From assembly GCF_022921055.1 (NCBI RefSeq), contig NZ_CP095061.1, positions 3,387,501-3,451,500 on the forward strand: DNA of 64,000 nucleotides, in the 5' to 3' direction. Each line of letters starts with the position of its first letter. Positions within the stretch are counted from its first letter, which is position 1. The DNA comes from Hymenobacter volaticus (GTDB lineage: Bacteria > Bacteroidota > Bacteroidia > Cytophagales > Hymenobacteraceae). Position numbers and translations under genes: made by a program. Below, piece by piece: positions 56,996-64,000 of the stretch. The notes under the pieces are model-generated. The model was not told where the DNA came from. It made no database searches and was given only the letters and a program-made list of their open reading frames with translations.

Positions 56996-57370
56996 ATGGA
57001 CTACGCCAACGACCCTGAACTGAATGGCAAATACCTCGGCACTATCACCAAGGATTTCGCTACCGTTTCTGATACGCTACTAGAAGCCTCCTCCCAAGTA
57101 CGGAAGATGGAAATTTCTAAATATCCCATCTTCGTTTTTGCCCGCCAAGAAGTACCGCTCGGTAGTCTGCTCGTCAATGCCGACGAGTTGAACTTGGAGT
57201 GGCACGTGTTTGCTTCGTTTCTGGAGCTATTCGTACAGCAAGGCATTGTTGGCACGGAGGGAATCGAAGCCTTCCAATCCACCTACAAAGACCCCGACGA
57301 GTACTGCTGCCTCTTCGTGCTAGACAAGGAGTTCACCAATTTCGTGTACATCCCTTACCCCGAAGATTAA
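56996..57370 (+). CDS. Hypothetical protein
   Basis: 124 residues from MDYANDPELNGKYLGTITKD; an upstream frame to 56894 overlaps the previous gene and is rejected. It has alternating strands and helices (FPIFVFARQE-like YPIFVFARQEVPLGSLLVNA) and an acidic C-terminus. No family recognised. A long hairpin terminator follows. Confidence 0.7.
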   Translation: MDYANDPELNGKYLGTITKDFATVSDTLLEASSQVRKMEISKYPIFVFARQEVPLGSLLVNADELNLEWHVFASFLELFVQQGIVGTEGIEAFQSTYKDPDEYCCLFVLDKEFTNFVYIPYPED

Positions 57371-57385
57371 AAGCAACACAGTCCG

Positions 57386-57443
57386 AAATAACAACAAAGG
57401 AAAGGCCATCCACATGCGGATGGCCTTTCCTTTGTTGTTATTT
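57386..57443. terminator. Strong bidirectional terminator, 26-bp perfect stem
   Basis: The arms 57386-57411 and 57418-57443 are exact reverse complements with a 6-base loop, A-rich on the left and T-rich on the right. It separates two convergent genes. Confidence 0.9.
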
Positions 57444-57458
57444 ACTTGACCCTTAGGT

Positions 57459-57839
57459 CTATACAGTCGATTTAGGTTTCCAATGCCAGAATAAAAAACC
57501 TCCGCAAACCGCTGCCATAAGAAAGCAGCCCATAACCTGCTGTCGAAGTTTTTTGACTTCACCACTATCTGTAGGCCACATTACATAGTCGGTTTCAGGA
57601 CCGTACAAAACATGTATCAGGTCGCCCACCGCAACCGTATCGTACTGCTCTTTGGCCAAGCTTAGATAGTGGATATCGTTGTTCAGCCAAAACCCGACGC
57701 TGTGGTGCTTACGATTGTTACGTTTGTTAGCGACTGGGACTTGTATCAACTGCCCTTTCTCTAGCAAATACGTACTGACCTTCGCTTCATACCCATTACC
57801 AATCCCAAAGGCTAGAAAAAACAGGGTTGATAGGATCAA
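57459..57839 (-). CDS. Small membrane protein of unknown function
   Basis: 126 residues with an N-terminal hydrophobic helix (MILSTLFFLAFGIGNGYEAK) and another near the C-terminus (MGCFLMAAVCGGFLFWHWKP). The part between is beta-rich (YLLEKGQLIQVPVA, YDTVAVGDLIHVLYGPE), resembling DUF3592-like proteins. It lies downstream of thiL on the same strand with a 23-base gap. Confidence 0.65.
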   Translation of the reverse strand: MILSTLFFLAFGIGNGYEAKVSTYLLEKGQLIQVPVANKRNNRKHHSVGFWLNNDIHYLSLAKEQYDTVAVGDLIHVLYGPETDYVMWPTDSGEVKKLRQQVMGCFLMAAVCGGFLFWHWKPKSTV

Positions 57840-57862
57840 ACAAAAGGCTTTTATGCCCCCGT

Positions 57863-58891
57863 TTAAAAATGATTAAACCCTTGCGCCCGGAGTGGCACGG
57901 GCTGACCAGATTTGGTGATGAGGTTAGTGCCTTCGCTCCTCTCTACCATGTGGCCAATGATGGTAATATCCGGATGGTTTTTAAGCAGAGCGTGGGCAGC
58001 GAGCGGAACGGTAAAGAGCAATTCATAATCCTCTCCTCCGTTGAGCATGCACATAATGGGGTCGAGGTTAAACTCCTCGGCCACTTCCAGCGTGGGATTA
58101 GCAATGGGCAGGTTTTCCGAGAATATACGGGCTCCGGTGCCGCTGGCTTGGCAGAGGTGCAGCACTTCCGAAGCCAGTCCGTCGGAAATATCGATCATGC
58201 TGGTGGGCTCCACGCCTAAGTCGCGCAGCTCGTGAATGACGTCCATGCGGGCTTCAGGGCGAAGTTGGCGCTGGAGCACGTAGGGATATTTGCCAAGTTC
58301 GGGCTGGGTTTCGGGGTCAGCCTGCCAGGCTTGCTTTTCGCGCTCCAGCACTTGCAAACCGAGGTAGGCACCGCCAAGGTCGCCGGTTACGCAAATCAGG
58401 TCGTTGGGGCTAGCCCCGCTCCGGCGCACTGCCTTACCAGCAGCCACGTGCCCTATGGCCGTGATGCTGATGGTGAGGCCGCCACGGCTGGCCGTGGTGT
58501 CGCCGCCCACGATGTCTACATCATACGCTTCGCAAGCCAGGCGCATTCCGTCGTAGAGTTCCTGCACTGCTTCCACCGAAAACCGAGCCCCAATACTTAC
58601 TGCTACCACAATTTGGGTAGGGGTGGCATTCATAGCCGCCACATCAGATACGTTGACGGCTACCGCCTTGTAGCCCAGATGCTTAAGCGGACAAAAAGTA
58701 AGGTCGAAGTGCACTCCTTCCACCAGCATGTCGGTGCTAACTACAATCTCATGGCCAGCCGGTGGGGCCAAAATAGCGGCATCATCGCCAATACCGAGCT
58801 TGGTACTTGCTTGGCGGAGCGTAATGGTATCTTGGATGCGGCGGATAAGGCCAAATTCTCCTACACTATCGAGAGGTGTGATGTCACTCAT
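57863..58891 (-). CDS. thiL: Thiamine-monophosphate kinase
   Basis: 342 residues, normal for ThiL. It phosphorylates thiamine monophosphate to the diphosphate with ATP, the last step of thiamine biosynthesis. The blocks GEFGLIRRIQ, LGIGDDAAILAPPAG, STDMLVEGVHFDL with LGYKAVAVNVSDVAAMNATP, VGGDTTAS and MIDISDGLASEVLHLC are all present, with the metal- and nucleotide-binding Asp residues in place. Confidence 0.94.
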   Translation of the reverse strand: MSDITPLDSVGEFGLIRRIQDTITLRQASTKLGIGDDAAILAPPAGHEIVVSTDMLVEGVHFDLTFCPLKHLGYKAVAVNVSDVAAMNATPTQIVVAVSIGARFSVEAVQELYDGMRLACEAYDVDIVGGDTTASRGGLTISITAIGHVAAGKAVRRSGASPNDLICVTGDLGGAYLGLQVLEREKQAWQADPETQPELGKYPYVLQRQLRPEARMDVIHELRDLGVEPTSMIDISDGLASEVLHLCQASGTGARIFSENLPIANPTLEVAEEFNLDPIMCMLNGGEDYELLFTVPLAAHALLKNHPDITIIGHMVERSEGTNLITKSGQPVPLRAQGFNHF

Positions 58892-59256
58892 AAACCCAAT
58901 GGTTGGCGCTGATTAAACTGATTCCGTTGCTTTAAGCCGAACTTAACTATTGACTCAGTTAACTCGGACGGGCCGCAAAGGTAGGCAGGCGCCAGTAGAG
59001 GCGCTTGGCTAGTTAACAGAGAAACAATCTTTGCGCATCATTCCTCCCAGCTCGCTGCAACAACGAGTGGCTTCCTACCATAGTTTCCCCCAATATATAG
59101 ACTGAGTTGTTGCACGGGCACTATCAAGCCCTACCTATGCGTTGTGGCCCAAAGCGAATTACTAGACGCCGGCATTAAGGCAAATAAATATCATGTTAAC
59201 CCGCTTACTTCGCTTTCCGTTGCTGTTCTTGCTTCACTAACTAGCTGCTTTTATAC
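58892..59256. other. Intergenic region upstream of thiL and of the lipoprotein gene
   Basis: Divergent leader region of both genes. No gene, tRNA or riboswitch was recognised; in particular I saw no clear thi-box (TPP) motif for thiL. Confidence 0.45.
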
Positions 59257-59850
59257 GTGAAATCTGTGCTTAAACAAACTACTTGGGTTGTGCTACTGCT
59301 TGCTGCATTGGCCGCCTGCAACCGTACCCCGAAAGCTCTCGATCCGGCTTCGGCCACTGCCGCCAAACAACAACTCGAGGTTTTGCGCGACTCCGTAGAT
59401 ACGCGCTGGGCCCAGATGATGGCCAGCGACGACGCTAAAATCACGGCCACCAACCAGATACTGAACGAGCTAGAGCGCTGGCCGGCAGCGGATAAGCAGC
59501 AGCTTCAGCAGCTTACACAAGCCAACAACCGCCTTAAAAAGCTGCGCTACCAGCAGCTCACTATGCAGTCAACCCAAATTGACCGGTATGATACTGCGCA
59601 AGATTCGCTGTTGACGATATTACGCACTATGACCTCTCGCCCCGACGGCCCCGCCCCTAGCAGCACCGTCCTGAATACGCTAGACACCATTGGCCAGTAC
59701 GATGGACAAGTGGTTGGGTATCGGGTGAAATATGATCAGGCCGCCAAAAAATTCAACAATTACGTCCAGCTTCACCAGGCCGAGTTGCAAAGCTTAGGGG
59801 GTAGGTACAAGCAACTAGCTCCTCTCCCGCTCTTCGAGTTGCCAGAATAA
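59257..59850 (+). CDS. Putative lipoprotein
   Basis: 197 residues. A signal peptide with lipobox (TTWVVLLLAALAACNRTP, modified Cys 21) is followed by a helical, Gln-rich body (ELERWPAADKQQLQQLTQAN, LKKLRYQQLTMQSTQIDRYD). No catalytic motif. The start is GTG at 59257. It resembles LemA-like or other coiled periplasmic lipoproteins, unassigned. A terminator follows. Confidence 0.75.
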   Translation: MKSVLKQTTWVVLLLAALAACNRTPKALDPASATAAKQQLEVLRDSVDTRWAQMMASDDAKITATNQILNELERWPAADKQQLQQLTQANNRLKKLRYQQLTMQSTQIDRYDTAQDSLLTILRTMTSRPDGPAPSSTVLNTLDTIGQYDGQVVGYRVKYDQAAKKFNNYVQLHQAELQSLGGRYKQLAPLPLFELPE

Positions 59851-59866
59851 GAGAAGCAGCTATCCA

Positions 59867-59905
59867 AAAAAGCCCCGTTCAATTATCACTTGAATGGGGC
59901 TTTTT
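59867..59905 (+). terminator. Intrinsic terminator after the lipoprotein gene
   Basis: AAAAAGCCCCGTTCAA-ttatcac-TTGAATGGGGCTTTTT, one G-T pair in the stem. Confidence 0.88.
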
Positions 59906-60042
59906 CATTTTAATGGACTGACTATCAGCAATGAGTAAGTTTATTGAAAATAATATGCAACCGATAGGCATTTCACTAGCTCTTCCTAATACAGCCAGTG
60001 GTCTTCTGTGCCACTGGTGTTGGTTGAGTTGGTTGTGGAAAG

Positions 60043-60070
60043 GCGACCGGAAATTTCCGGCCGCTTTTTT
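60043..60070 (+). terminator. Second intrinsic terminator
   Basis: GCG-a-CCGGAAA/TTTCCGG-c-CGC followed by six T. No gene ends directly before it, so it may serve an unrecognised small RNA or be part of a former locus at 59906-60042. Confidence 0.6.
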
Positions 60071-60127
60071 ACTCCTCTTTTCTCTGACTATCAGTTATTT
60101 ATAGCTTTTATTATTTGTTGCCTATCC

Positions 60128-60197
60128 ATCTGGTCAGGATATTTGGGGTAAAACGGTACGGATTGCCGCTGTAATCCTGACCATATCCTGACCAGAT
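60128..60197. promoter_or_regulatory. Inverted repeat upstream of the second integrase
   Basis: ATCTGGTCAGGATAT (60128-60142) and its exact complement (60183-60197), with a further half copy ATCCTGACC at 60173-60181. It lies 63 bases before the start of the second recombinase gene and is a likely recombinase or repressor binding site. Confidence 0.6.
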
Positions 60198-60260
60198 TTT
60201 CTATTCGTAGTGTACCTTGTTGCCATCAAGCTCCACACTACCAACCTCAATATCACCCCG

Positions 60261-61877
60261 ATGGCAACAATTACAGTCCTGACCAAGGACAAAAACAAGT
60301 CAAAAGAACAACCCCTGTGGGTGATGCTAAGACACGGCCGGGTCGAAGTACCCGTTAGCGTTGGATTATCGATAGACCCGAAGAAGCTCAGGAACGGTGT
60401 GGTGGTGGGGAGTGAAGCGACACACGTTAACAAGCTGGTTGGGGACATCAAGCGGGACTTACAACAAGCGTATGACCTCCTGGTGGAGGAAGCCGTTATC
60501 CCCATCACCCGCGAAATGATTCGGGCCAAATACGAACTGGTGAAGTCCACCCGGTTGGCCCAGGAAGCCAAGCTTCGGTTCATGTCCCAGGTGGAGCTTT
60601 CGGAAAAAAGAGAGAAGGCCAAGGTAGCCGTGCTTAGTGTCGAAGACCTGCAACTTCAATTGGAGGAAGATGAACGCAAGCTGGAAGAGAAGCGGAACCG
60701 GCTACTTCAAATCAAAGGACAAGCTCATGACGCCTTTCTGGGTTTGCTGGATACCCAGGACTACGGCAAAGGCTTTGACGTTGTGAAGGAAGCCACCCGG
60801 CAAGCCTTGCAGGATAACAAGAAGTACGACCTGGATTACTCGCAAGCTACTGCCGTGTTCGATGGAGACGAAACCCAAGCTAAGGAATTCCATGAGCAAG
60901 TCCAGGCTGACCAGAAAGACCTATTTGTTGTCTACGTCCAGAAGTTTCTACAAGAGCAAAAGCAAGACCACGCCCAGGCTACGGTATACACCTACCAGTC
61001 CGTCATCCGGGCAGTGAACGACTACAACCCTGGGTTGAGGATTCAAGATGTATCCAGAGTCGTTTTGTACGATTTTCAGGACCATCTTATCCGCAAGGGT
61101 TCCCTGAACTCTACCATTGAGAAGATAATGTCGCAGGTGAAGGGAATCATGAACTACTTCCAGTTCGATTTGAACCTGAGTCTAAGCTACAAGCAGTACA
61201 AGTTCAAGCTGCCAAAATTGGAAAACGACATCTTATACTTCTCCTTGAAGCAGCTTGAAGAGTTCGTGGCCTTCACACCTGCATATAGGGTTCCAAAAAG
61301 GTATAAGAATGCTGGTCAGCCAGCCTGGGAGCGCATGAAGGACCAGATGATTTTCATGTGTGCCACTGGGTTACGGTTCAGCGATATTTACGGAGACTTC
61401 CGTGAATACCTGCGGACCCACCGTGACGGTTCCCAGACCTTGGAGCTATATCCGCAGAAGACGCATAAGAAGGAAGTAAAGGTGATTATCCAGGTGACCC
61501 CGATGGTTCGCGCTATCTTGGACCGGCACAACTGGAAGTTCGCAGTCGTCAAGGACTGGTACTTCCGACAACTCCTGCGGGACTTCTGTTCGATGCTACC
61601 GTCCTGCCAAGAGGAAGTCACCCTGTACGAATACGCCGGGACCACCAAGCGGGCAGTGCTGAACGAAGATGGTAAGAAGCCCAAGTTCTGGGAGTTGTTG
61701 GGAACCCATACTGGACGCCGTACCTGGATAAACTTCGCTTTCCAAAGTGGGTGGGCGCTGCCTCAGATTATGGGTCAGAGCGGCCATACGGATATGAAAA
61801 CGCTCAGTATCTACGCATCAAAAGCAAGTGTCGAACACGGTGTCCGGCCTCTGAACTTCTTCAATCAGGAGTTGTAA
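60261..61877 (+). CDS. Tyrosine recombinase (second integrase)
   Basis: 538 residues starting MATITVLTKDKNKSKEQPLW; an upstream frame from 60210 adds nothing conserved. It is longer than most: the arm-binding N-terminus is followed by a coiled-coil insertion (about 125-180, LQLQLEEDERKLEEKRNRLL), then a core-binding domain and the catalytic domain with Arg in CATGLRFSDIYGD, HTGRRTW, GHTDMKTLSIY. Likely integrase of a separate element that begins near here and leaves the window. Confidence 0.9.
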   Translation: MATITVLTKDKNKSKEQPLWVMLRHGRVEVPVSVGLSIDPKKLRNGVVVGSEATHVNKLVGDIKRDLQQAYDLLVEEAVIPITREMIRAKYELVKSTRLAQEAKLRFMSQVELSEKREKAKVAVLSVEDLQLQLEEDERKLEEKRNRLLQIKGQAHDAFLGLLDTQDYGKGFDVVKEATRQALQDNKKYDLDYSQATAVFDGDETQAKEFHEQVQADQKDLFVVYVQKFLQEQKQDHAQATVYTYQSVIRAVNDYNPGLRIQDVSRVVLYDFQDHLIRKGSLNSTIEKIMSQVKGIMNYFQFDLNLSLSYKQYKFKLPKLENDILYFSLKQLEEFVAFTPAYRVPKRYKNAGQPAWERMKDQMIFMCATGLRFSDIYGDFREYLRTHRDGSQTLELYPQKTHKKEVKVIIQVTPMVRAILDRHNWKFAVVKDWYFRQLLRDFCSMLPSCQEEVTLYEYAGTTKRAVLNEDGKKPKFWELLGTHTGRRTWINFAFQSGWALPQIMGQSGHTDMKTLSIYASKASVEHGVRPLNFFNQEL

Positions 61878-61924
61878 CTACCGACATCGAACAAACTGAC
61901 CTCCTCTATATTCAATTGGAATCA

Positions 61925-62947
61925 ATGGAAACCCCAACCTTATTCGAACGATTATTCGCTACACACGAACAGTATTATGCTGATTTGGAGAAGAATATCC
62001 ATGCAGTAGAAAAAATTCCATCCTTCTTCACGGTACAAGTTACTGCTGCCATAGCCCGAAAGATTAAAGCGGAATATGATGCAATGGCACTTTATTATCG
62101 TGAGTCAGCTATCCCCAACGCTCAAAAAATGGTTGATGAGCTTATAGATGGCTACAATAAATCACAGCAAAAAAAGGACTACGCAGCAACATTTGGTAAA
62201 AGATACATATTTGAAGATTCCTTCCATGCTATCACCAGAGAAGTTTTGATGTCGGGTTATATTGCTATCAGCCACAAGCTTGAAATGCTCATTGAGTACA
62301 CCAAAAACCATTCGACCGGTAAGCCATATGCTACTATGCAAGAGCCTGTGGGTTACCACATCGTTGATTACCTCGAACATTTGAATGCCGATTTCGGGCT
62401 TCCTATTGATAGATTAATGGAGTTGGACCATAACGTTCAACCCAAGAAAGGAATATGGAATTATAATCACCTGAGGACTATCATTACACCCAGGATTTAT
62501 AAAATTCGAATGACTGCCAATCGGATTAAGCATCAAGGCGGTTATCCGAAGCACGCCAATGACCCTATTTTTGATTTCTACCCGAACTTCAGCAAATACC
62601 CAAACTTCGGTACCGACATCAAGAAGAAAACAACGTTTCGGATTCCGTTAACTGAGGAAGAATTACTATTGGACCTGGACTATGCTGGAAAGTACATAAC
62701 CCAGATTCTTGGCATATTTTCTGAAGTCAATATGTACAGCATAATTATGAGTATGATTTGGGTTCCTGCACAGAAAGACGAAATTCAAGCCAGATATACA
62801 ATTTTGACCCACTACTTACCTTCCTTGAAAGCTTCGATAAAGAACAAGGTTAAACAAGTAAAGGATGTCTGGTTGGATAAAGACCTTGAACCGTCGCAAC
62901 GGATACCCAAGCCAACCAAATTCATCTTTGATGAGAGTAACCTATAG
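61925..62947 (+). CDS. Unknown protein downstream of the second integrase
   Basis: 340 residues from METPTLFERLFATHEQYYAD; the frame upstream to 61751 overlaps the integrase gene. Mostly helical (IARKIKAEYDAMALYYRESA, HKLEMLIEYTKNH), with a central INRYKIR-like NHLRTIITPRIYKIRMTANR and a basic C-terminus. No family recognised. It lies 47 bases after the integrase and is AT-richer than it. Confidence 0.7.
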   Translation: METPTLFERLFATHEQYYADLEKNIHAVEKIPSFFTVQVTAAIARKIKAEYDAMALYYRESAIPNAQKMVDELIDGYNKSQQKKDYAATFGKRYIFEDSFHAITREVLMSGYIAISHKLEMLIEYTKNHSTGKPYATMQEPVGYHIVDYLEHLNADFGLPIDRLMELDHNVQPKKGIWNYNHLRTIITPRIYKIRMTANRIKHQGGYPKHANDPIFDFYPNFSKYPNFGTDIKKKTTFRIPLTEEELLLDLDYAGKYITQILGIFSEVNMYSIIMSMIWVPAQKDEIQARYTILTHYLPSLKASIKNKVKQVKDVWLDKDLEPSQRIPKPTKFIFDESNL

Positions 62948-63355
62948 CCCCTGGGCTAGTTTACGGGTACTGAACGGAGCCGGACCAGAGAGTGTGTAGC
63001 GTTTAAAACGCGTTTAAGGAACACAGTTTCGCGTTGCGCGTTCATTTCGACGTTTTAGCTCAGTACAGTTCAACGATTGTTCATACTCTTATTATCTATA
63101 TCTATCATCCATACCGTTCTGTAGTACCCTCTCATCATCCACCTCTATCTTTATCGTTCTCCTATTATGACCACACACTTGCCAATACCATCTATTCAAA
63201 ACACTAATTATCAATGTTTTACATACGCAATGATTGTGATAAAAGTGTAAGAGAGAAGGGCGTATCCGGTAAGAAGGTAGTACTGCAGACGAAAATTGAC
63301 TTTCGCCGTGGTACCAAGTGCGTGTATGTTTGGTTAGAACCCAAACCACCCCTGC
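62948..63355. other. Intergenic stretch, no gene supported
   Basis: No open frame with a known protein and no recognisable RNA. The reverse-strand frame at 63092-63586 overlaps the endonuclease gene and looks like a shadow. Confidence 0.45.
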
Positions 63356-63862
63356 ATGAACACTGGCCTTGAACTCTGGAAAACCATCACCGACTATCCC
63401 AACTACGACATCAGTAATCTGGTTCAGGGCCTTCACAATGGCTTTGGCCGTTATCTCTCCCCTACTCTGATTCCTTTGGGGTTCCGAATTGTGGCGGTCT
63501 ACAACCGGGAGGCCGGGACCCAATGTCGGTTCCGGGTTGCCACCTACTGGGTTCCCAACCTGGACGGAATTAAACGTTGGATACACCGCAACGGGGATAA
63601 AGAGGATAACCGGGCCGAGAACATCCAGTGGGTGAAAGTCAAATTAGTGTTGCGTACCCGGAAGGCAATATGCTGGGTTATGGCGAAGCGGAAGAACTGT
63701 TCCTCTGCGTATAAGAGAGTAACGTGGAGTAATAAGAAGCCCAAGCGTGTGTCCCACATACGAGCCGATGACCACCTTTACTACCTAGGTAACTACTACT
63801 CCGAAGAGCAAGCTCACCAAGCGTACCTGGACGCCAAAGCGGTTCACCATGTCGCCGTGTAG
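63356..63862 (+). CDS. NUMOD4/HNH/AP2-like endonuclease
   Basis: 168 residues. The N-terminal WKTITDYPNYDISN is the NUMOD4 motif. The middle IHRNGDKEDNRAENIQWVKV is the HNH-type Asn-rich segment where active members have His-x-x-Gly-x-x-x-x-Asn-x-x-x-Asn-Leu. The C-terminus YYLGNYYSEEQAHQAYLDAK is an AP2/NUMOD-like DNA-binding module. This is the plan of free-standing homing endonucleases of phages and elements; the usual first His of HNH is not evident, so activity is uncertain. Confidence 0.75.
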   Translation: MNTGLELWKTITDYPNYDISNLVQGLHNGFGRYLSPTLIPLGFRIVAVYNREAGTQCRFRVATYWVPNLDGIKRWIHRNGDKEDNRAENIQWVKVKLVLRTRKAICWVMAKRKNCSSAYKRVTWSNKKPKRVSHIRADDHLYYLGNYYSEEQAHQAYLDAKAVHHVAV

Positions 63863-64000
63863 GTGACCTACTAAAAGTAAATATTGAATTATTCCGGATT
63901 TCGCAGAATCCAGGAATATTTACCCATAGACACTCAACGAAGTGTCCGGGGCTGCCAGCGTTTTGGGTAATGGACACTGGCAGCGTTCCACCCCGTTCGA
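63863..64000. other. Window end, no gene seen
   Basis: Short stretch after the endonuclease with a 13-bp palindrome at its stop (GTAGGTGACCTAC) and a repeated TGGCAGCG motif near the edge. No gene seen. Confidence 0.4.

Noticed and set aside
58232..58912. Plus-strand open frame of 226 codons over thiL
   Set aside because: It is a shadow of thiL, which carries the full ThiL motif set.
58892..59256. TPP riboswitch in front of thiL
   Set aside because: No CUGAGA-type thi-box pattern could be found in the leader.

Overview
The window looks like part of a chromosome from a GC-rich Bacteroidota bacterium of the Hymenobacter/Cytophagales type. I infer this from the outer regions: type IX secretion (T9SS) substrates with PKD, GEVED and gliding-motility C-terminal domains, RlmD and ThiL with Bacteroidota-like sequence, and pentose-phosphate genes in GC-rich codon use. 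No rRNA is present, so the genus is an inference.

Layout. (1) 1-2.7 kb: chromosomal pentose-phosphate genes zwf (5' cut by the window edge), pgl and, convergent, rpiA. (2) 2.707-45.401 kb: one integrative element of about 42.7 kb inserted in the 3' end of a tRNA-Lys(UUU) gene. It is bounded by a perfect 22-bp direct repeat, has a tyrosine recombinase just inside the left end, and supplies a replacement terminator just inside the right end. Its main cargo is a minus-strand operon of about 27 kb (34.3 to 7.6 kb) for an extracellular contractile injection system (eCIS): sheath, tube, T4-gp26-like protein, DUF4255 terminator, AAA+ ATPase, a DUF4157 putative effector, tube-initiator, LysM/gpX, gpD hub, gpV spike, gp25, two gpJ-like wedge proteins, a tail-protein-I-like protein, a DUF6519 beta-helix protein and a coiled-coil/carboxypeptidase-like protein. 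A specialised NusG paralogue lies at the head of the operon. An AT-rich strip lies between the integrase and the operon. To its right are an orphan glycine-zipper protein, a graveyard of IS3 and IS1182 copies, and backbone genes (DUF3854/toprim-like primase, zinc-ribbon protein, HTH/excisionase, an unknown gene). (3) 45.5-59.9 kb: chromosome again, with a TPR/SH3 protein, a short-chain dehydrogenase, two large T9SS-type surface proteins, rlmD, small unknown genes, thiL and a lipoprotein. (4) 60.1-64 kb: a second tyrosine recombinase, an unknown gene and a NUMOD4/HNH-type endonuclease, probably the left part of another element that leaves the window.

How it works together (family knowledge plus inference). 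The tube carries the DUF4157 protein as likely payload, sheath contraction drives it through the target membrane, the AAA+ protein and DUF4255 cap act in assembly, and the gpD/gpV/gp25/gpJ proteins form the baseplate and tip. The NusG paralogue may let RNA polymerase cross the very long operon. No PAAR tip, tape-measure or classical tail-fibre gene could be recognised.

Caveat. Ten places in otherwise good genes, eight in the eCIS and two in chromosomal surface proteins, show a single-base deletion in a short homopolymer. Restoring one base rejoins the family sequence each time and makes every gene length divisible by three. I read these mainly as homopolymer under-calls in the assembly and annotate the genes as joined, but true decay of the eCIS cannot be excluded.
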